Shown: piece after piece, positions 53,480 to 63,900 of the stretch
How positions within the stretch are numbered: position 1 is the first letter of the stretch
Layout of the letters: each line of letters opens with the position of its first letter
NCBI RefSeq assembly: GCF_016714275.1
Contig: NZ_JADJNP010000002.1
Location: 186,001 to 250,000 of the forward strand
Reading direction: 5' to 3'
DNA: 64,000 nt
Source: Tessaracoccus sp.
GTDB lineage: Bacteria; Actinomycetota; Actinomycetes; Propionibacteriales; Propionibacteriaceae
Notes under the pieces: model-generated
What the model saw: only the letters and a program-made list of their open reading frames with translations
The model's database searches: none
What the model was told of the DNA's origin: nothing
Made by a program: the position numbers and the translations under genes

Positions 53480-53773
53480 ATGCCGAAGATCGCTTACACC
53501 GACGAGTTCAAGCGCGACGCGGTCGCGCTGGTCGCCTCAGGCATCCCGCAGAAGCAGGTCGCCAAGGACATGGGGATGGCCAAGACCACCCTTCAAGCCT
53601 GGGTCCGCGACGCTCGCTTCCAGTCCCACGGGATGACCCCGACCACCGATCCTGAGCAGCGCAAGGACATGGCCCAGGCGTTACGCAGGATCCGCGAGCT
53701 GGAGATGGAGAACGAGGTCCTACGGCGAGCGGCGGCGTATCTGTCGCAGGCTCACATCACGCCCCCAAAATGA
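53480..53773 (+). CDS. IS3-family transposase OrfA
   Basis: 97 residues. An N-terminal helix-turn-helix (YTDEFKRDAVALVASGIPQKQVAKDMGMAKTTLQAWVRDARFQ) is followed by a leucine-zipper-like helix (ALRRIRELEMENEVLRRAAAYLSQA), the standard OrfA plan for end recognition and oligomerisation. The ATG at 53480 lies 9 nt after GGAAGG. An ATG at 53471 directly abuts that site and is less likely. The stop overlaps the orfB ATG (ATGA). Confidence 0.9.
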   Translation: MPKIAYTDEFKRDAVALVASGIPQKQVAKDMGMAKTTLQAWVRDARFQSHGMTPTTDPEQRKDMAQALRRIRELEMENEVLRRAAAYLSQAHITPPK

Positions 53774-54655
53774 TCTACCCGCTCGTGAAGGAGATGGCTG
53801 CGGTCGGTGCCACCGTGAGGGTGCCGGTGGCGGTCGCGTGTCGGGTGTTGGGATTCTCCAAGCAGGGCTACTACAAGTGGCTCAAGCAGCCGGTGTCGGC
53901 CCGCGAGGCCGAAGAGCGTGAGCTGATCGACGTGCTCCACCAGCTCCACGATGATGACCCGGAGGGCGGCTACCGCGTCCTGGCCGATGACATTGCCGAG
54001 TTGGGCTACGAGTTGTCGGAGCGCAGAGTGTGGCGGCTGTGCCGGGTCGCTGGCATCCAGTCGGTGTTCACCAGGCGCAAGACCCGGTACAAGAAGGCCG
54101 GCGCTCCCGTCCACGATGACCTGGTCAACAGGCAGTTCAGCGCCGACGGCCCCAACGAGCTATGGCTGAGCGACATCACCGAGCACCGCACCCGCGAGGG
54201 CAAGGTCTACCTTTGTGCGATCAAGGACGTGTTCTCCAACCGGATCGTGGGCTACTCGATCGATTCGCGGATGAAGGCCCGTATCGCCGTCAACGCGCTC
54301 CAGATGGCAGTGGCCCACCGAGGCCGGCCCGCCGGGGTGATCGTGCATTCCGACCGCCGGTCCCCAATTCCGCTCCAGACGCTTCCTGAAGGCCCTCAAA
54401 CGCCACGGCCTGACCGGCTCCATGGGCCGCGTGGGGGCATGCGGTGACAACGCCGCGATGGAGTCGTTCTTCGCGCTCCTGCAGAAGAACGTCCTCGACC
54501 GACGGTCCTGGAGTACACGAGAGGAACTGCGGCTAGCGATCGTGTCCTGGATCGAGGGGAAGTACCACCGGAAACGCCGTCAACGCAGGCTCGGGAAACT
54601 CACCCCGGTCGAGTTCGAACTCATCATGAAACCAACCGCTAGACTGGCGGCATAA
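53770..54655 (+). pseudogene. IS3-family transposase OrfB, frameshifted
   Basis: The DDE integrase-type transposase starts MIYPLVKEMAAVGATVRVPVAVACRVLGFSKQGYYKWL. First Asp is in LWLSDITEH and second Asp in VIVHSDR. About 54355-54358 an extra C (GACCGCCGGTCCCC) shifts the frame. The remaining part, with the catalytic Glu (GDNAAMESFFALLQKNVLDRR) and the C-terminal YHRKRRQRRLGKLTPVEFE, continues one frame over to 54655. Total length 886 nt equals 3n+1, consistent with a single-base insertion. Confidence 0.88.
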
Positions 54656-54660
54656 ACCCC

Positions 54661-54683
54661 GGAGGTCAACCAAACCTTCAGCG
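54661..54683. repeat. Right terminal inverted repeat of the IS3-family element
   Basis: Complement reads CGCTGAAGG... through GACCTCC, sharing the 18-bp core with the left end. The outermost base differs. Confidence 0.85.
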
Positions 54684-55498
54684 GACCCGAACGTCGCCCG
54701 CAGCACGCCGAGCAGGAGCTCGAGCATCGCGTGCCTGTTCAGCAACGCGTAGTCCTGGGCCCAGTACAGGTCGTGCAGATACGCGTCCCACTCCGGGAAC
54801 ACGTGGCCGGCCTCGTCGCGGTGCAGGAATACCGCGAGGTCGCGGTCCGGGAGGTCCGAGTTCCACTCGAGGGTCTTTGCCTGCGCGATGTGACGCTCGG
54901 CGATCTCCTTGCCGATGTTGCGCGATCCCGAGTGCAACGTCAGCCAGATCCGGCCCTCCTGGTCCGCGCACAGCTCGATGAAGTGGTTGCCTCCACCGAG
55001 GGTGCCGAACTGGGACCGCGCCCGGAACTCGCGCTCGCCGATCCGGTCGGCTCGCAGCTCGCCGAAGCGGCCGAACAGCTGGTCGAAGCGGGTGCCGAGC
55101 CCGCTGCGCCCGCGGAGCACGCTCGCCTCGCCGTCGTGGCCACGGAAGCCCACCGGCACCACGCCCTCGAGCGCGAGGCGGAGCGCGCGCAGGTCATTGG
55201 GCAGATCCTCGATCGTGAGGCTGGTGCGCACGCCGGCCATACCGCAGCCGATGTCGACGCCGACCGCTGAGGGCGACACGGCGTTGCGCATCGCGATCAC
55301 GGCGCCGACGGTTGCGCCCTTTCCCAAGTGCACGTCGGGCATCGCCCGGACACCGTGCACCCACGGCAGCCGCGAGATGTTGCGCAGCTGGTCCAGCGCC
55401 GCCGACTCCACCTCATGCTCCGGCGCCCACACCATCGTCGGCGCGACCGCACCCCTCAACTCGAACGGCAACCCCTGCGTGTTGACCATGATCGTCAT
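54684..55498 (-). pseudogene. rtcB: RNA ligase RtcB, 5' part (separated by IS3-family element)
   Basis: About 271 codons from ATG 55498, preceded by AGAAAGGA. It encodes the N-terminal half of RtcB: WAPEHEVESAALDQLRNISRLPWVHGVRAMPDVHLGKGATVGAVIAMR, the Mn-binding cysteine in GVDIGCGMAGVRTSL and the GTP/metal histidines in FGTLGGGNHFIELC and LTLHSGSRNIGKEIAERHI. It ends at LLGVLRATFG at the IS junction. The frame reads a few codons into the element before a stop. The gene starts 18 nt after an atypical tRNA gene on the same strand. Confidence 0.92.
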
Positions 55499-55516
55499 AT
55501 CCTTTCTCTTACCGAG

Positions 55517-55593
55517 TGGCAGGTGAGGGAATCGAACCCCCAACCCCGAAGGAGCCGCTTTACAGGCGGCTTGCCATCCACTGGCTACCTGCC
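55517..55593 (-). tRNA. Atypical tRNA-Tyr-like gene (anticodon GTA)
   Basis: Read on the minus strand: acceptor GGCAGGT (55593-55587) pairs with ACCTGCC ahead of discriminator A (55517). Anticodon stem GCCGC/GCGGC frames loop CTGTAAA (anticodon GTA). A 12-nt variable region with CC-TTCG-GG is followed by T-arm GGGGG-TTCGATT-CCCTC. The D-arm is shortened (AGCCAGTGGATGGCA) and the near-universal U8 seems absent; CCA is not encoded. It may be a functional class II tRNA-Tyr or a tRNA-like pseudogene or regulatory RNA. It lies immediately upstream of rtcB. Confidence 0.75.
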
Positions 55594-55679
55594 GGGAAAC
55601 CGCTATTTCAGGAGATATTTCGGGCGCGCCGAATAGACCTAAACTCACGGACAAGTGGTCGCCGAAGAAGGCGAAACAA

Positions 55680-55713
55680 AAGGCCCCGGGAACGTCCCAC
55701 GGGGCCTTGATTT
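55680..55713. terminator. Intrinsic terminator, possibly bidirectional
   Basis: AAGGCCCCG (55680-55688) and CGGGGCCTT (55700-55708) form a 9-bp stem with an 11-nt loop. GATTT follows on the plus strand and a complementary A-run (CAAAAG) lies on the other side. It would insulate the tRNA/rtcB unit from the region to the right. Confidence 0.7.
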
Positions 55714-56218
55714 ACGCTGCGACAGCGCTCAATACTGCCGATAGCTTGGAGGAACCCGTCGTGGGACGCGGAGCTCATCTCGTGGAGATTCCACGCACGA
55801 AAACGCCGGATACAGGCCTAGGCGACCTGTCATGGCGACTTTCCAGCTCACGATCATACCCCTTCAGTACGTTATTTCGTTTGAGAGACTAACACCCCGA
55901 ACAGGAATACACAACATCGCCACCCGGGAACTTCACATCGACGCATCGAGATGAATAGAGGCCCCGCCCAGTAAGGGACATGACGAGGACGAGCGAGTTC
56001 CGCTGCTTGAGCCGAGCATGGCGAGTCCCGCTGGTTGCGCCGGACCGCAAGCGAAGCGCGTGCCCGCGTCGAAACCAATGAACCCCGCGCCTGGCTCATG
56101 GCCCCGGCCACAACGCTCAAACCCCTGACCAGACTTGTTATCAAACCGTTACCTGACCAAGGGACCGGATGGCGGGACTCACCGCCTCGCCCGACCGGCC
56201 GTACCCTCGGCCAACAAC
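55714..56218. other. Gene-poor, lower-GC intergenic stretch with a decayed repeat
   Basis: About 500 bp with no convincing coding region; the few short open frames lack Shine-Dalgarno sites and protein-like composition. Base composition in 55714-55980 is visibly more A+T-rich than the surroundings. From about 55985 to 56085 there is a segment (CTTGAGCCGAGC...GCGTCGAAACC) like the interspersed repeat near 11825-11920. This may be a former insertion or recombination boundary. Confidence 0.5.
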
Positions 56219-57520
56219 TCACGGCTCAGACGCCAGCTGCCCGACGGCGTCCGCCAGGAACTCGTCCTCCGCCGCGTTGCCGGGCAGCGACAACGCCCGT
56301 CCGTACGCCTCGACGGCTTCCGGACCGCGCCCCAGTTCCGTCAAGGTGATGGCCCGTGCCACGTGGAAGGAGCGCAACCGATCGACGGCCGGCGCGTTCG
56401 CGAGGTCGTCGAGGAGTCGCAGCCCCTCGTCCAGGCCGACGGCGCGGCCGACAGCCACGGCGCGCGCGACCTGGACGACGGGGCCAGGTTCGCGGCGCTC
56501 CAACATGCCGTACAGAACGGCGATCTGGGGCCAGTCGGTCTCCTCGAAGCTCGGGGCCTCGGCGTGCAGTGCCGCGATCGCCGCCTGGATCGCGTATACC
56601 CCCGCACCCTCCCCGCCTGCGGCGGCCTCGGCAAGGCCGATCCCCTCGCGCACCAACCCCGCGTCCCACGCCGAACGATCCTGCTGCGCCAAAGGGACGG
56701 GGCGACCCTCTGCGTCCGTCCGGGCGGGGCGGCGGGCCTCGCTCAAAAGCAGCAAGGAGAGCAGACCCGTGGTCTCCGCCGACGGCAGGAGACGGCGCAG
56801 CAGACGGGCCAGTTCGACGGCCTCCGCGGTCAGGTCGTCGCGGATGTGCTCCTCACCGCCCGACCGCGCAAAGCCCTCCGCGTAGAGCAGATAGACCACG
56901 CGGAGGACACCCGCCAGTCGTTCGGGAAGCTCGTCACGTCGCGGAACCTCGAAGGGAATGCCGAGCGCGCGGATGCGCCGCTTGGCCCGCACGATGCGTT
57001 GCTGCATCGTAGCCAGGGGAACCAGGAGGGCATGCGCCACCTCGGCGACGTTGAGCCCCGCGACAAAACGCAAGGTCATGGCCACGCGATCCTCCGGCTT
57101 CACCGCGGGGTGCGCGCAGGCGAAGTACAGCCCCAGCCTTGCATCGGGGAGCGCGTCGCCGACGGCCATGGCGTCGGCCGGGTCGCGCAGCGCCTCCGCA
57201 ACCGGGGCGCGCTGCTCCTGGATGTGTAGCGCCGCCAGCTTGCGCGCCAGCACGCCGTCTCTCCGCACGACATCCAGCGCCTTCCGTTTGGCCGTGGTGA
57301 CCAGCCAGGCCTCGGGCACGCGCGGAACACCGGATACGGTCCACGCGGTGAGCGCCTCCGCGAGCGCGTCCTGGAGGGCATCCTCGGCCAGGTCGAGATC
57401 ACCGAACCGGCGGACGAGGATCGCGAGGATCCGCGCGCGTTCGTCCCGACCCACATCCGCGACGGCCCGACGAACCCGCTCCCGCTGATCCGCCGAGCCT
57501 CGGCCAGACCGCTCGACCAC
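56219..57520 (-). CDS. ECF42-type RNA polymerase sigma factor with C-terminal DUF6596/TPR extension
   Basis: 433 residues from the GTG at 57520. Sigma region 2 reads VRRFGDLDLAEDALQDALAEALTAWTVSGVPRVPEAWLVTTAKRKALDVVRRD, and region 4 PEDRVAMTLRFVAGLNVAEVAHALLVPLATMQQRIVRAKRRIRA. A long helical C-terminal domain (VVYLLYAEGFARSGGEEHIRDDLTAEAVELARLL ... AVEAYGRALSL) follows. This architecture, with an adjacent YciI/DGPF gene, defines the ECF42 group, which has no classical anti-sigma factor. The C-terminal extension is thought to regulate activity. Confidence 0.9.
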   Translation of the reverse strand: MVERSGRGSADQRERVRRAVADVGRDERARILAILVRRFGDLDLAEDALQDALAEALTAWTVSGVPRVPEAWLVTTAKRKALDVVRRDGVLARKLAALHIQEQRAPVAEALRDPADAMAVGDALPDARLGLYFACAHPAVKPEDRVAMTLRFVAGLNVAEVAHALLVPLATMQQRIVRAKRRIRALGIPFEVPRRDELPERLAGVLRVVYLLYAEGFARSGGEEHIRDDLTAEAVELARLLRRLLPSAETTGLLSLLLLSEARRPARTDAEGRPVPLAQQDRSAWDAGLVREGIGLAEAAAGGEGAGVYAIQAAIAALHAEAPSFEETDWPQIAVLYGMLERREPGPVVQVARAVAVGRAVGLDEGLRLLDDLANAPAVDRLRSFHVARAITLTELGRGPEAVEAYGRALSLPGNAAEDEFLADAVGQLASEP

Positions 57521-57522
57521 GA

Positions 57523-57864
57523 TCAGTACGGCGCGACCGGACGAATCTCCACGTGACCCCCGGGCTCGGACGCCGGGCTCTTCTTTGCCCACGCGATGGC
57601 CTCGTCCAGGTTCTCGACCTCGATGATGTAGGTGCCGCCCACGAACTCCTGGACCTCCGCGAACGGACCCGAGCTCACGACGCGCTCGCCGCCTTCACCG
57701 GTTCCCACGTACACCGCCGAGTCTTCGAGCGCGAAAGAGCTGACGACGACGCCCGCGTCCGTGATCTCCTTGTCGAAGGCGAAAAACGCCTCCGGGCTCG
57801 CCCCGCCCTCCTCGCCGCAGGCCGGGTCGTTGACGTGCCCCATCAGCAGTAGCGCGTAACGCAT
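57523..57864 (-). CDS. YciI/DGPF-domain protein, ECF42 partner
   Basis: 113 residues (MRYALLLMGHVNDPACGEEGGASPEAFFAFDKEITDAGVVVSSFALEDSAVYV...VVSSGPFAEVQEFVGGTYIIEVENLDEAIAWAKKSP...GHVEIRPVAPY). The (D/S)GPFAE motif and the closing VE(V/I)RP(V/I) are typical of DGPF proteins, which are encoded next to ECF42 sigma factors and are usual members of their regulons. A Shine-Dalgarno sequence (GAGGAAAC) precedes the ATG. The stop lies 2 nt before the sigma-factor GTG. Confidence 0.9.
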   Translation of the reverse strand: MRYALLLMGHVNDPACGEEGGASPEAFFAFDKEITDAGVVVSSFALEDSAVYVGTGEGGERVVSSGPFAEVQEFVGGTYIIEVENLDEAIAWAKKSPASEPGGHVEIRPVAPY

Positions 57865-57979
57865 GGTTTCCTCCTCAGGCTTGCTCCGCCGTCGATAGCC
57901 GCGACGGAGACGAACGCCGGACCGGTCGGCCCGACATCATCATGACGTACGGGCCGCCGCGAGATCGACAGCTTCCTTG

Positions 57980-60900
57980 TCAGGGATGGATCGTGCAGGA
58001 GACGAGCAGGATGATGTCGCGGACCCGGGTGCGGTCGAGGCCCGGGGCTCCGACCGCGGCCAACCCGCCCGCGTCGGAGACCGACAGCGAGTGGGTTCCG
58101 AGGAGGGCGGGTCTCAGCGCCGCCTCAACCCGCTTCGCAGGTAGGCCGCCCAGACGGGCGTTGGCGGGGCGCGGATCGGGCAGCTCCGGGAAGCCATCCA
58201 CCGGGAAGCCATCCAGCTCGACGGCGAACGCCCCGACAGGGCCGTCGGCCAGGTCGAGCACCAGCTCGGCGCGGGAGACCGCGAGCTGCATCCCCGACAC
58301 GTGGTACGGCAGATGCTCCTCGGCGATCGCCAGGTCGACCGCCGTTCCCGTCGGCGCGCCCAACAGACGCTCGAAGGCGCCAGGGAAGTCCCTCCGCAGG
58401 CTGAACGCCCGCGGGAGCGGCGAACTCGTGAGCGCTGCGAGCTGGCCGTTCGCGCTCGCTGGGTCCTCGAGAGTAGCCCGCAGCGCGCCGTCGTACCGGG
58501 CCGTGTAGCTGATGGTCAGCACGGCGTCGGAGATCGTGGCGTAGTCGAACGCGCGCAGCAGCGTGGGCAGCTCGATCCGCCAGTCGCTGATCGCACCTGC
58601 CCCCTCGAACGGGTTGAGGTTCTGCCCGCCGAAACTCAACTCGAACCGCCCCGAGTCGCTCTGAGCGCTGCTCGTGGCGATGCGCTCGGTCCGGGACACG
58701 GGGACGTCGACGAGCGCCGCCGCGCCCGTCACCGGCTCAGAACGGATCCGGCTGCCGAGCAGCGTCAGCGTGGCGCTCACGTTCGTGTAGGGCCCGCGGA
58801 CGCTGGGGATCGAGAGCTGGACGGCGCGGATCTGGCGCCGGTACTGGCCCGGGTACAGCAGGTCGAACGCGAACTCGGGGATGCGCAGCTCGCACGAGCC
58901 GGTCTCCCGGAGTTCGATCAGCGCCGCCGGGTCGATCATCCGCAGCGAGAACGACTGTGGGATCTGCGCCGCCGAGTTGTCGTAGCGCTCCAGGTAGCGC
59001 CGCTCGAGGGTCGCCAGCGCGAGCGTCAGCCGCTCCCCCGCCAGCAACCCGGACCGGGCGCCGTCCCACTCGCCGCCGACGTAGGACGCGTCGTCGCCGG
59101 GCAGCTCGAAGCGATACGCCTGCTCGGCGAGATGAGCGACGGCGAGCGCGTTGCCGTACGCCTGCCGATGCAGCAGCTGCAGCGACCGCCCCATGTAGGT
59201 GTAGAGCCCGAGGCCGGAGAACTTGTCCCGATACAGCTCGAGCACCTCGTCGTGCTGCTGCGCGGCGAGCACCTGCTGGTCGAGCGCCCGCACAGCGAGA
59301 TCGCGACGCAGTTCGGCGGCGCGCACATCGCGGTCGAGCACCTTCAGCTCGTTCTCGGCGAGCCGCAGGTCGTGCCGCCAGCCCTCCGCGCGACGTTCGA
59401 AGCCCGCGACCGTGCCCGAGACGTCGGCCGCGATCTCGGCGAGAGCGGCCGCGCTGGTGAGCGAGTCCGACATGGCCCGGAATGAGTCGCCTGCGTCCTT
59501 TCCGCCGTACTTCATCGCGAACGGCGAGCCGATCTGCGGCACAAGGTAAGCGATTCCCGCCGCCAGGTTGAGGATCGCGTCAGCGCCCCGCAGCACGATG
59601 GCCGTCGCCCGGGAAGCGGTCTGCGCGATCTCGGCCCCGATGAGACCCGTCGCAAGAAGCTCGGCCGCATGCTCGTACCGGTACAGTGCGCTCTCGCGTT
59701 GGCGCCGCGCCTGCTCCAGCCCGACAGAGGCCACCTCCAACTCCGTGCGCCGCGTCTCAAGAGTCAGCTTGTGCAGGTTGCGCTCATGCGTGTTGCGAAG
59801 CGTGGCCAACTCCTCGCCGTCTCGGCGCTCATGGGCGCTCAGCAGCGCCGAGCCGAACTGCTGCAGCGCGGCGGCCTGCCCGCGGGCGCGCTCGATGAGG
59901 TGGCTGAACCGGAACGGCGGGACGCCGCCCGCCGAAGCGCCAAGGGCGTCCTCCGCGCCGAGGCCCTCCGCCTTGGCCCTGACAAGCAGACCGGGGTCGA
60001 TCGGTGGGGCGAACAGTGGCAGGCGCCGGAACGTACCGTCCGGGTCGAGCGAGTTGCGCACCTTGAACAGGCGGTCCTCCACGCGGTCCCAGTATCCGCC
60101 GAGCTTCTCGTCGCGCGGCACGCAGAACATCGGCATGCGTACAAGGTCGAGCATGAACGCGGGTTCGAGGATGACGGGCGTCAGGAAGCCAGGGCTGACG
60201 GTGACCGGCGTCGGACCCGAAGCCGCCGAGCCGTTGTCGGCCGGGATCATGGTCGCCAGGTCGGCGGGGGAAAGGTTCTTGATGGCCTCGACCAGGACCG
60301 CGGGCGGATCGGTGCGATCCGCCGCCGTGACCGGCCGCCCGAGGGTGCGTTCGGCGAACTCCCGCACGGAGCCCTGCGCAGCGTAGGTCGTCGTCGATGG
60401 TGCGGCGTGCCAGAGCGGCACGTACTTCGGCGCGCTCCCGCCTGTGCCTGCCGACGGCGTCGAGCTCAAGGCCGTGACGACGAGCGACTCGATCTCGACC
60501 AGGAACTCATCAGCGTCCTCGACCGACGCGCCGAGGATGTCGGCGAGCCGCATGCGCTGCCCCGGGTCGGCACACGCGCCGGTACTGGCCGGGCGAGGAC
60601 CGAGCAGGTCCTGCGCGAGCACATACTTCAGCGTCGCCTCCCTGATGTACTCGGGATTGGACTGCGAGTACGCCAGCGCGAACAGGTGGTCGCCCCAGTC
60701 GAGGAGATTGTCGACGTAGCGCATCACGAGCGCCTTCTGATACGCGGTCAGGCGCAGGCGGGCGATGGCGTGCGGGTTAAACGGATCGCGCTTGTACGCC
60801 TCGACGGCAGGGCCGTTGGTGAGCCGTTCACGCAGTGTCTCGGCATTGAGCTTCCGTAGCTCGCGGTAGCGCCAGACGCGGTCGAGCTCACGCCGTCGCC

Positions 60901-63900
60901 GCTCCTCGTCGGAAGCGCCGGCGGGAATCCCTGTGATCACCTCCGACGACGTCGGATCGAACACGTAGTGGTACCAGCGCTGCGCGGCCTCGAACTCGCC
61001 GAGGCTGTTCAGGTGGTCGGCGAGCAGGAAGGGGATGTGGAAATAGATCTCGCGGAGGTAGGTGCCCATCGGGCCGTCGAAGTCCACGGTGCCGGACTTC
61101 GTGCGGTCCACGATGGCGGACCCGACGGTGCTGAGCTGGTGAGACGGCTCGCCCAGCTGCAGTTGGCGCGGCGTGGCGAGCAAGGCGTCGAGCCCCTCGT
61201 TGAACAGGGTTCTCGCGATCGGCTCACTGACGCCGGTGGAGAGTCTCCGCAGCAGGTACGGCTTGCCGTCGACGGTGCGCAGCCCGACGTGGAACAGCTC
61301 ACGGCCGTTCTGGACGATCACGTCGGAGAAGGCACCGTTGACGACGTCGACGGTCGCCGCCGACGGCATCGACAGGACCTGATTCGGGCGGAAGAAGCGC
61401 TTCAGGTAGGTCGTGACGTCGGGGTGCCACTGCGGGCTCGTCCACTCGATCGGTCCCGTGACCGCCAGCGGCTTCTCGTATCGGGCCAGCTTCTCGCGCT
61501 CCAGCAGCAGGGAGGCGAGCACGTACGGCTCGAAGACCGAGTACTCCCCCTGACCCATCTTCATCGCGTGCAGGTAGCGCGTGGAAGTGTTCGCCTCGGA
61601 CCAGAGCAGGTCCCGCTTCGCGCTCTCCAAGACGCCCTTCAGCACCTTGTTGGCCTCGCTCAGGCTGCCCCCGAACAGACTCAACAGCGCCAGGATGACG
61701 GCGAGACCCTCGATCGACTCGGGAGGGAACCAGGGCACGCCGCGGTCCTTGAGGAGCCCCGGTGGATCGACGTCGTCGTAGTTCATGCGCGGCCCGATCT
61801 GGCGCGTGTACAGGTCGAGCTTCGACCACATCTGGAAGTTGATGCCCCGCAGTTCGATCTGATCCCCGGAGCTCGGATAGATGCGGTCCCAGCCGAAGCC
61901 GCTCAGCGTGTAGTCGTCCTTCGGCTGGTCGTGGGCGACGCGGTCGTGGAGCGGCTGATAGTTCGAGTAGAGCAGCAGTTGGCCGATGAAGGGGAAGTCC
62001 AGCTTGGTGACATCGCGCGCCACCAGCGGGTCGAGGACGATCCCGTTGCCGCTGGTCACGAACGGCTCCTCAGTGAGCCCGACCTGCTGGGCGGGCGCCC
62101 AGCTGCCATCGAGCCGCCGCGTGGTGAACTCGACATGAGCACGGTGGCTGTACCCGGCGAACCTACTGTTGCCGCCCGCGAACTGGTTGATGGAGCGCGT
62201 GACGTACCGCACCCAGAACAGGTACAGCTGGCCGCTGTGGACCAGCGGCGAGACTGTCCGCGTCGGGATCTGGAGATCGAGTCGCTCCCACGGGCCCCAG
62301 CGCGTCGCCCTGTCCGGTTCGCCGACGCCGTAGTGCACGTCGTCGATGCGACGGTAGTAGTAGACGGGCGGCTCGTCGGCCGTCGTCCCGAAGAGGTGGA
62401 GCACGTCGCGCCGGGCAGCGGCGTTGCGTTCGTGGAAGGAGCCGGCGAGGCGCAAGCCGGCCAGCTCGTCGAAGCCCCGCAGGTAGCGGCCGTAGGCAGC
62501 GCGAACGGCCTCCTCGGTGACCGGCTTGGACAGCAGCTCCTCCTCGAGCTGGCGGAACAGCGGGGTCTTGTCGTCGCGCAGCTCCGGCTCGAGGTAGGAC
62601 TCGGGGAAGAGGAACGCCTTCCTGTTGGCCTCCCACACGCGGTAGTTCTGACGCCACCGCCACTCGTCGCGGGGGACGCGCGACGGCGATACGCGGATCG
62701 GGTCGGCGTGGCCCCGCGCCGTCTCCTCCAGGTTCATGACACACCGCTGCACGTAGAGTTGGGCGCTGGCGATCCCCGCGGCGACACGGGAGATCCGCAC
62801 GACGCCCTCGACGAGCGGGTCGAGCAGGTAGTAGTGGTACAGGTCGCTGACCTCGTCGAACGGGTAGCTCGTGCGCGAGTGGAGCAGGTAGGCCACGAGT
62901 GCGTCGCGCTGCCGCGAGAGCACGATGTCGCGGTAGGGCTCGTGGTTGCGCTCGAAGTCCGCGGGATCGGGATGCCGGGCCCGCATCGCACCGAGCAGCA
63001 GGGCGCTCGCCGCCGTGAGTTCCTGGGATTGGGTGGATTGGACGAGCCGCAGCAGCACCGCGGGGGCGCCTACCTGGCGGCAAACGAGCCCGGCCACGAC
63101 GGCCTGCTCGAGAGCGGCGAAGGGATCTGCGGGCTGCGGGAGCTCCTGCCGCAGGGAGGCGACGAACGCCTCATCGGCACCGACGGCGGCGGCGACCGTT
63201 GCGAGGTCAGCGGGCGCGAAACCCGTCCCTGGGACGTAGCCGACGATCGCCGCGGCGAGGTCGGGCGGGACCTCGCCACGCTCGTGCCACGGCTCGATCA
63301 GGCTGCGGTACAGGTCGAGTCGACGCAGCGACGCCAACCCGATGTGATCGAAGTCCGCGATCCCGAACAGGTCGCGATGCTGGGTGAGGAGGTCGAGGGT
63401 CGCGGCATCGCCCGCGCGTGCACCGGCGAGGACGCGGCCGAGCCGTCGGACGCGGGTGATCACGGCGGCGATGGCCACCGGGCCGATGGTGGCGTCGCGC
63501 AACTCGGCGAACAGTCGAGCGGCGGCGAGGTTGATCCCGAGCAGGTCGAGTGCGCCAGCCGCCACGGAGGGGCTGAGTCCCAGCTTGCCCGGCAGCGCGC
63601 TCCGCAGGACGGCCGCGCCGTCGTCCGCGGTAGGTGCCGGGGCGGGAGGATCCGTGTCGGCGACGACAAACGCTCCCGCGGCCTCGGCGACGAGCTGCCT
63701 GGCGAGCTCAAGGGCCGGGGTGACCGGCGGCCCGGACACCGGGAGCGGCACCCGCACCGCGACGTCGCACACCTCGACCAGCGCCGCGACCGTCCACCGG
63801 GACGACGCGACCCAGCGAGCCGTACGGACCACCGCGTCGAGGTCCGCAAGGTTGTCGACGTAGCCGTGCGGAACCGTGGGCGACAGGGCGCAGAGCGCGA

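Larger units (their letters stand above)
53410..54683 (+). mobile_element. IS3-family insertion sequence in rtcB
   Basis: About 1.27 kb, bounded by inverted ends sharing 18 bp (GCTGAAGGTTTGGTTGAC at 53411-53428 and its complement at 54665-54682). It carries orfA and orfB in the usual overlapping arrangement. GAC (or GGAC) is found on both outer sides (53407-53409 and 54684-54686), a plausible 3-4 bp target duplication. Removing the element with one copy leaves the rtcB halves one base out of frame by my reading, so the exact ends are uncertain. The element looks inactive because orfB is frameshifted. Confidence 0.9.

Noticed and set aside
55707..55892. Short open frame in the gene-poor stretch
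   Set aside because: No Shine-Dalgarno site, no recognisable motif, and it begins inside the terminator at 55680-55713.
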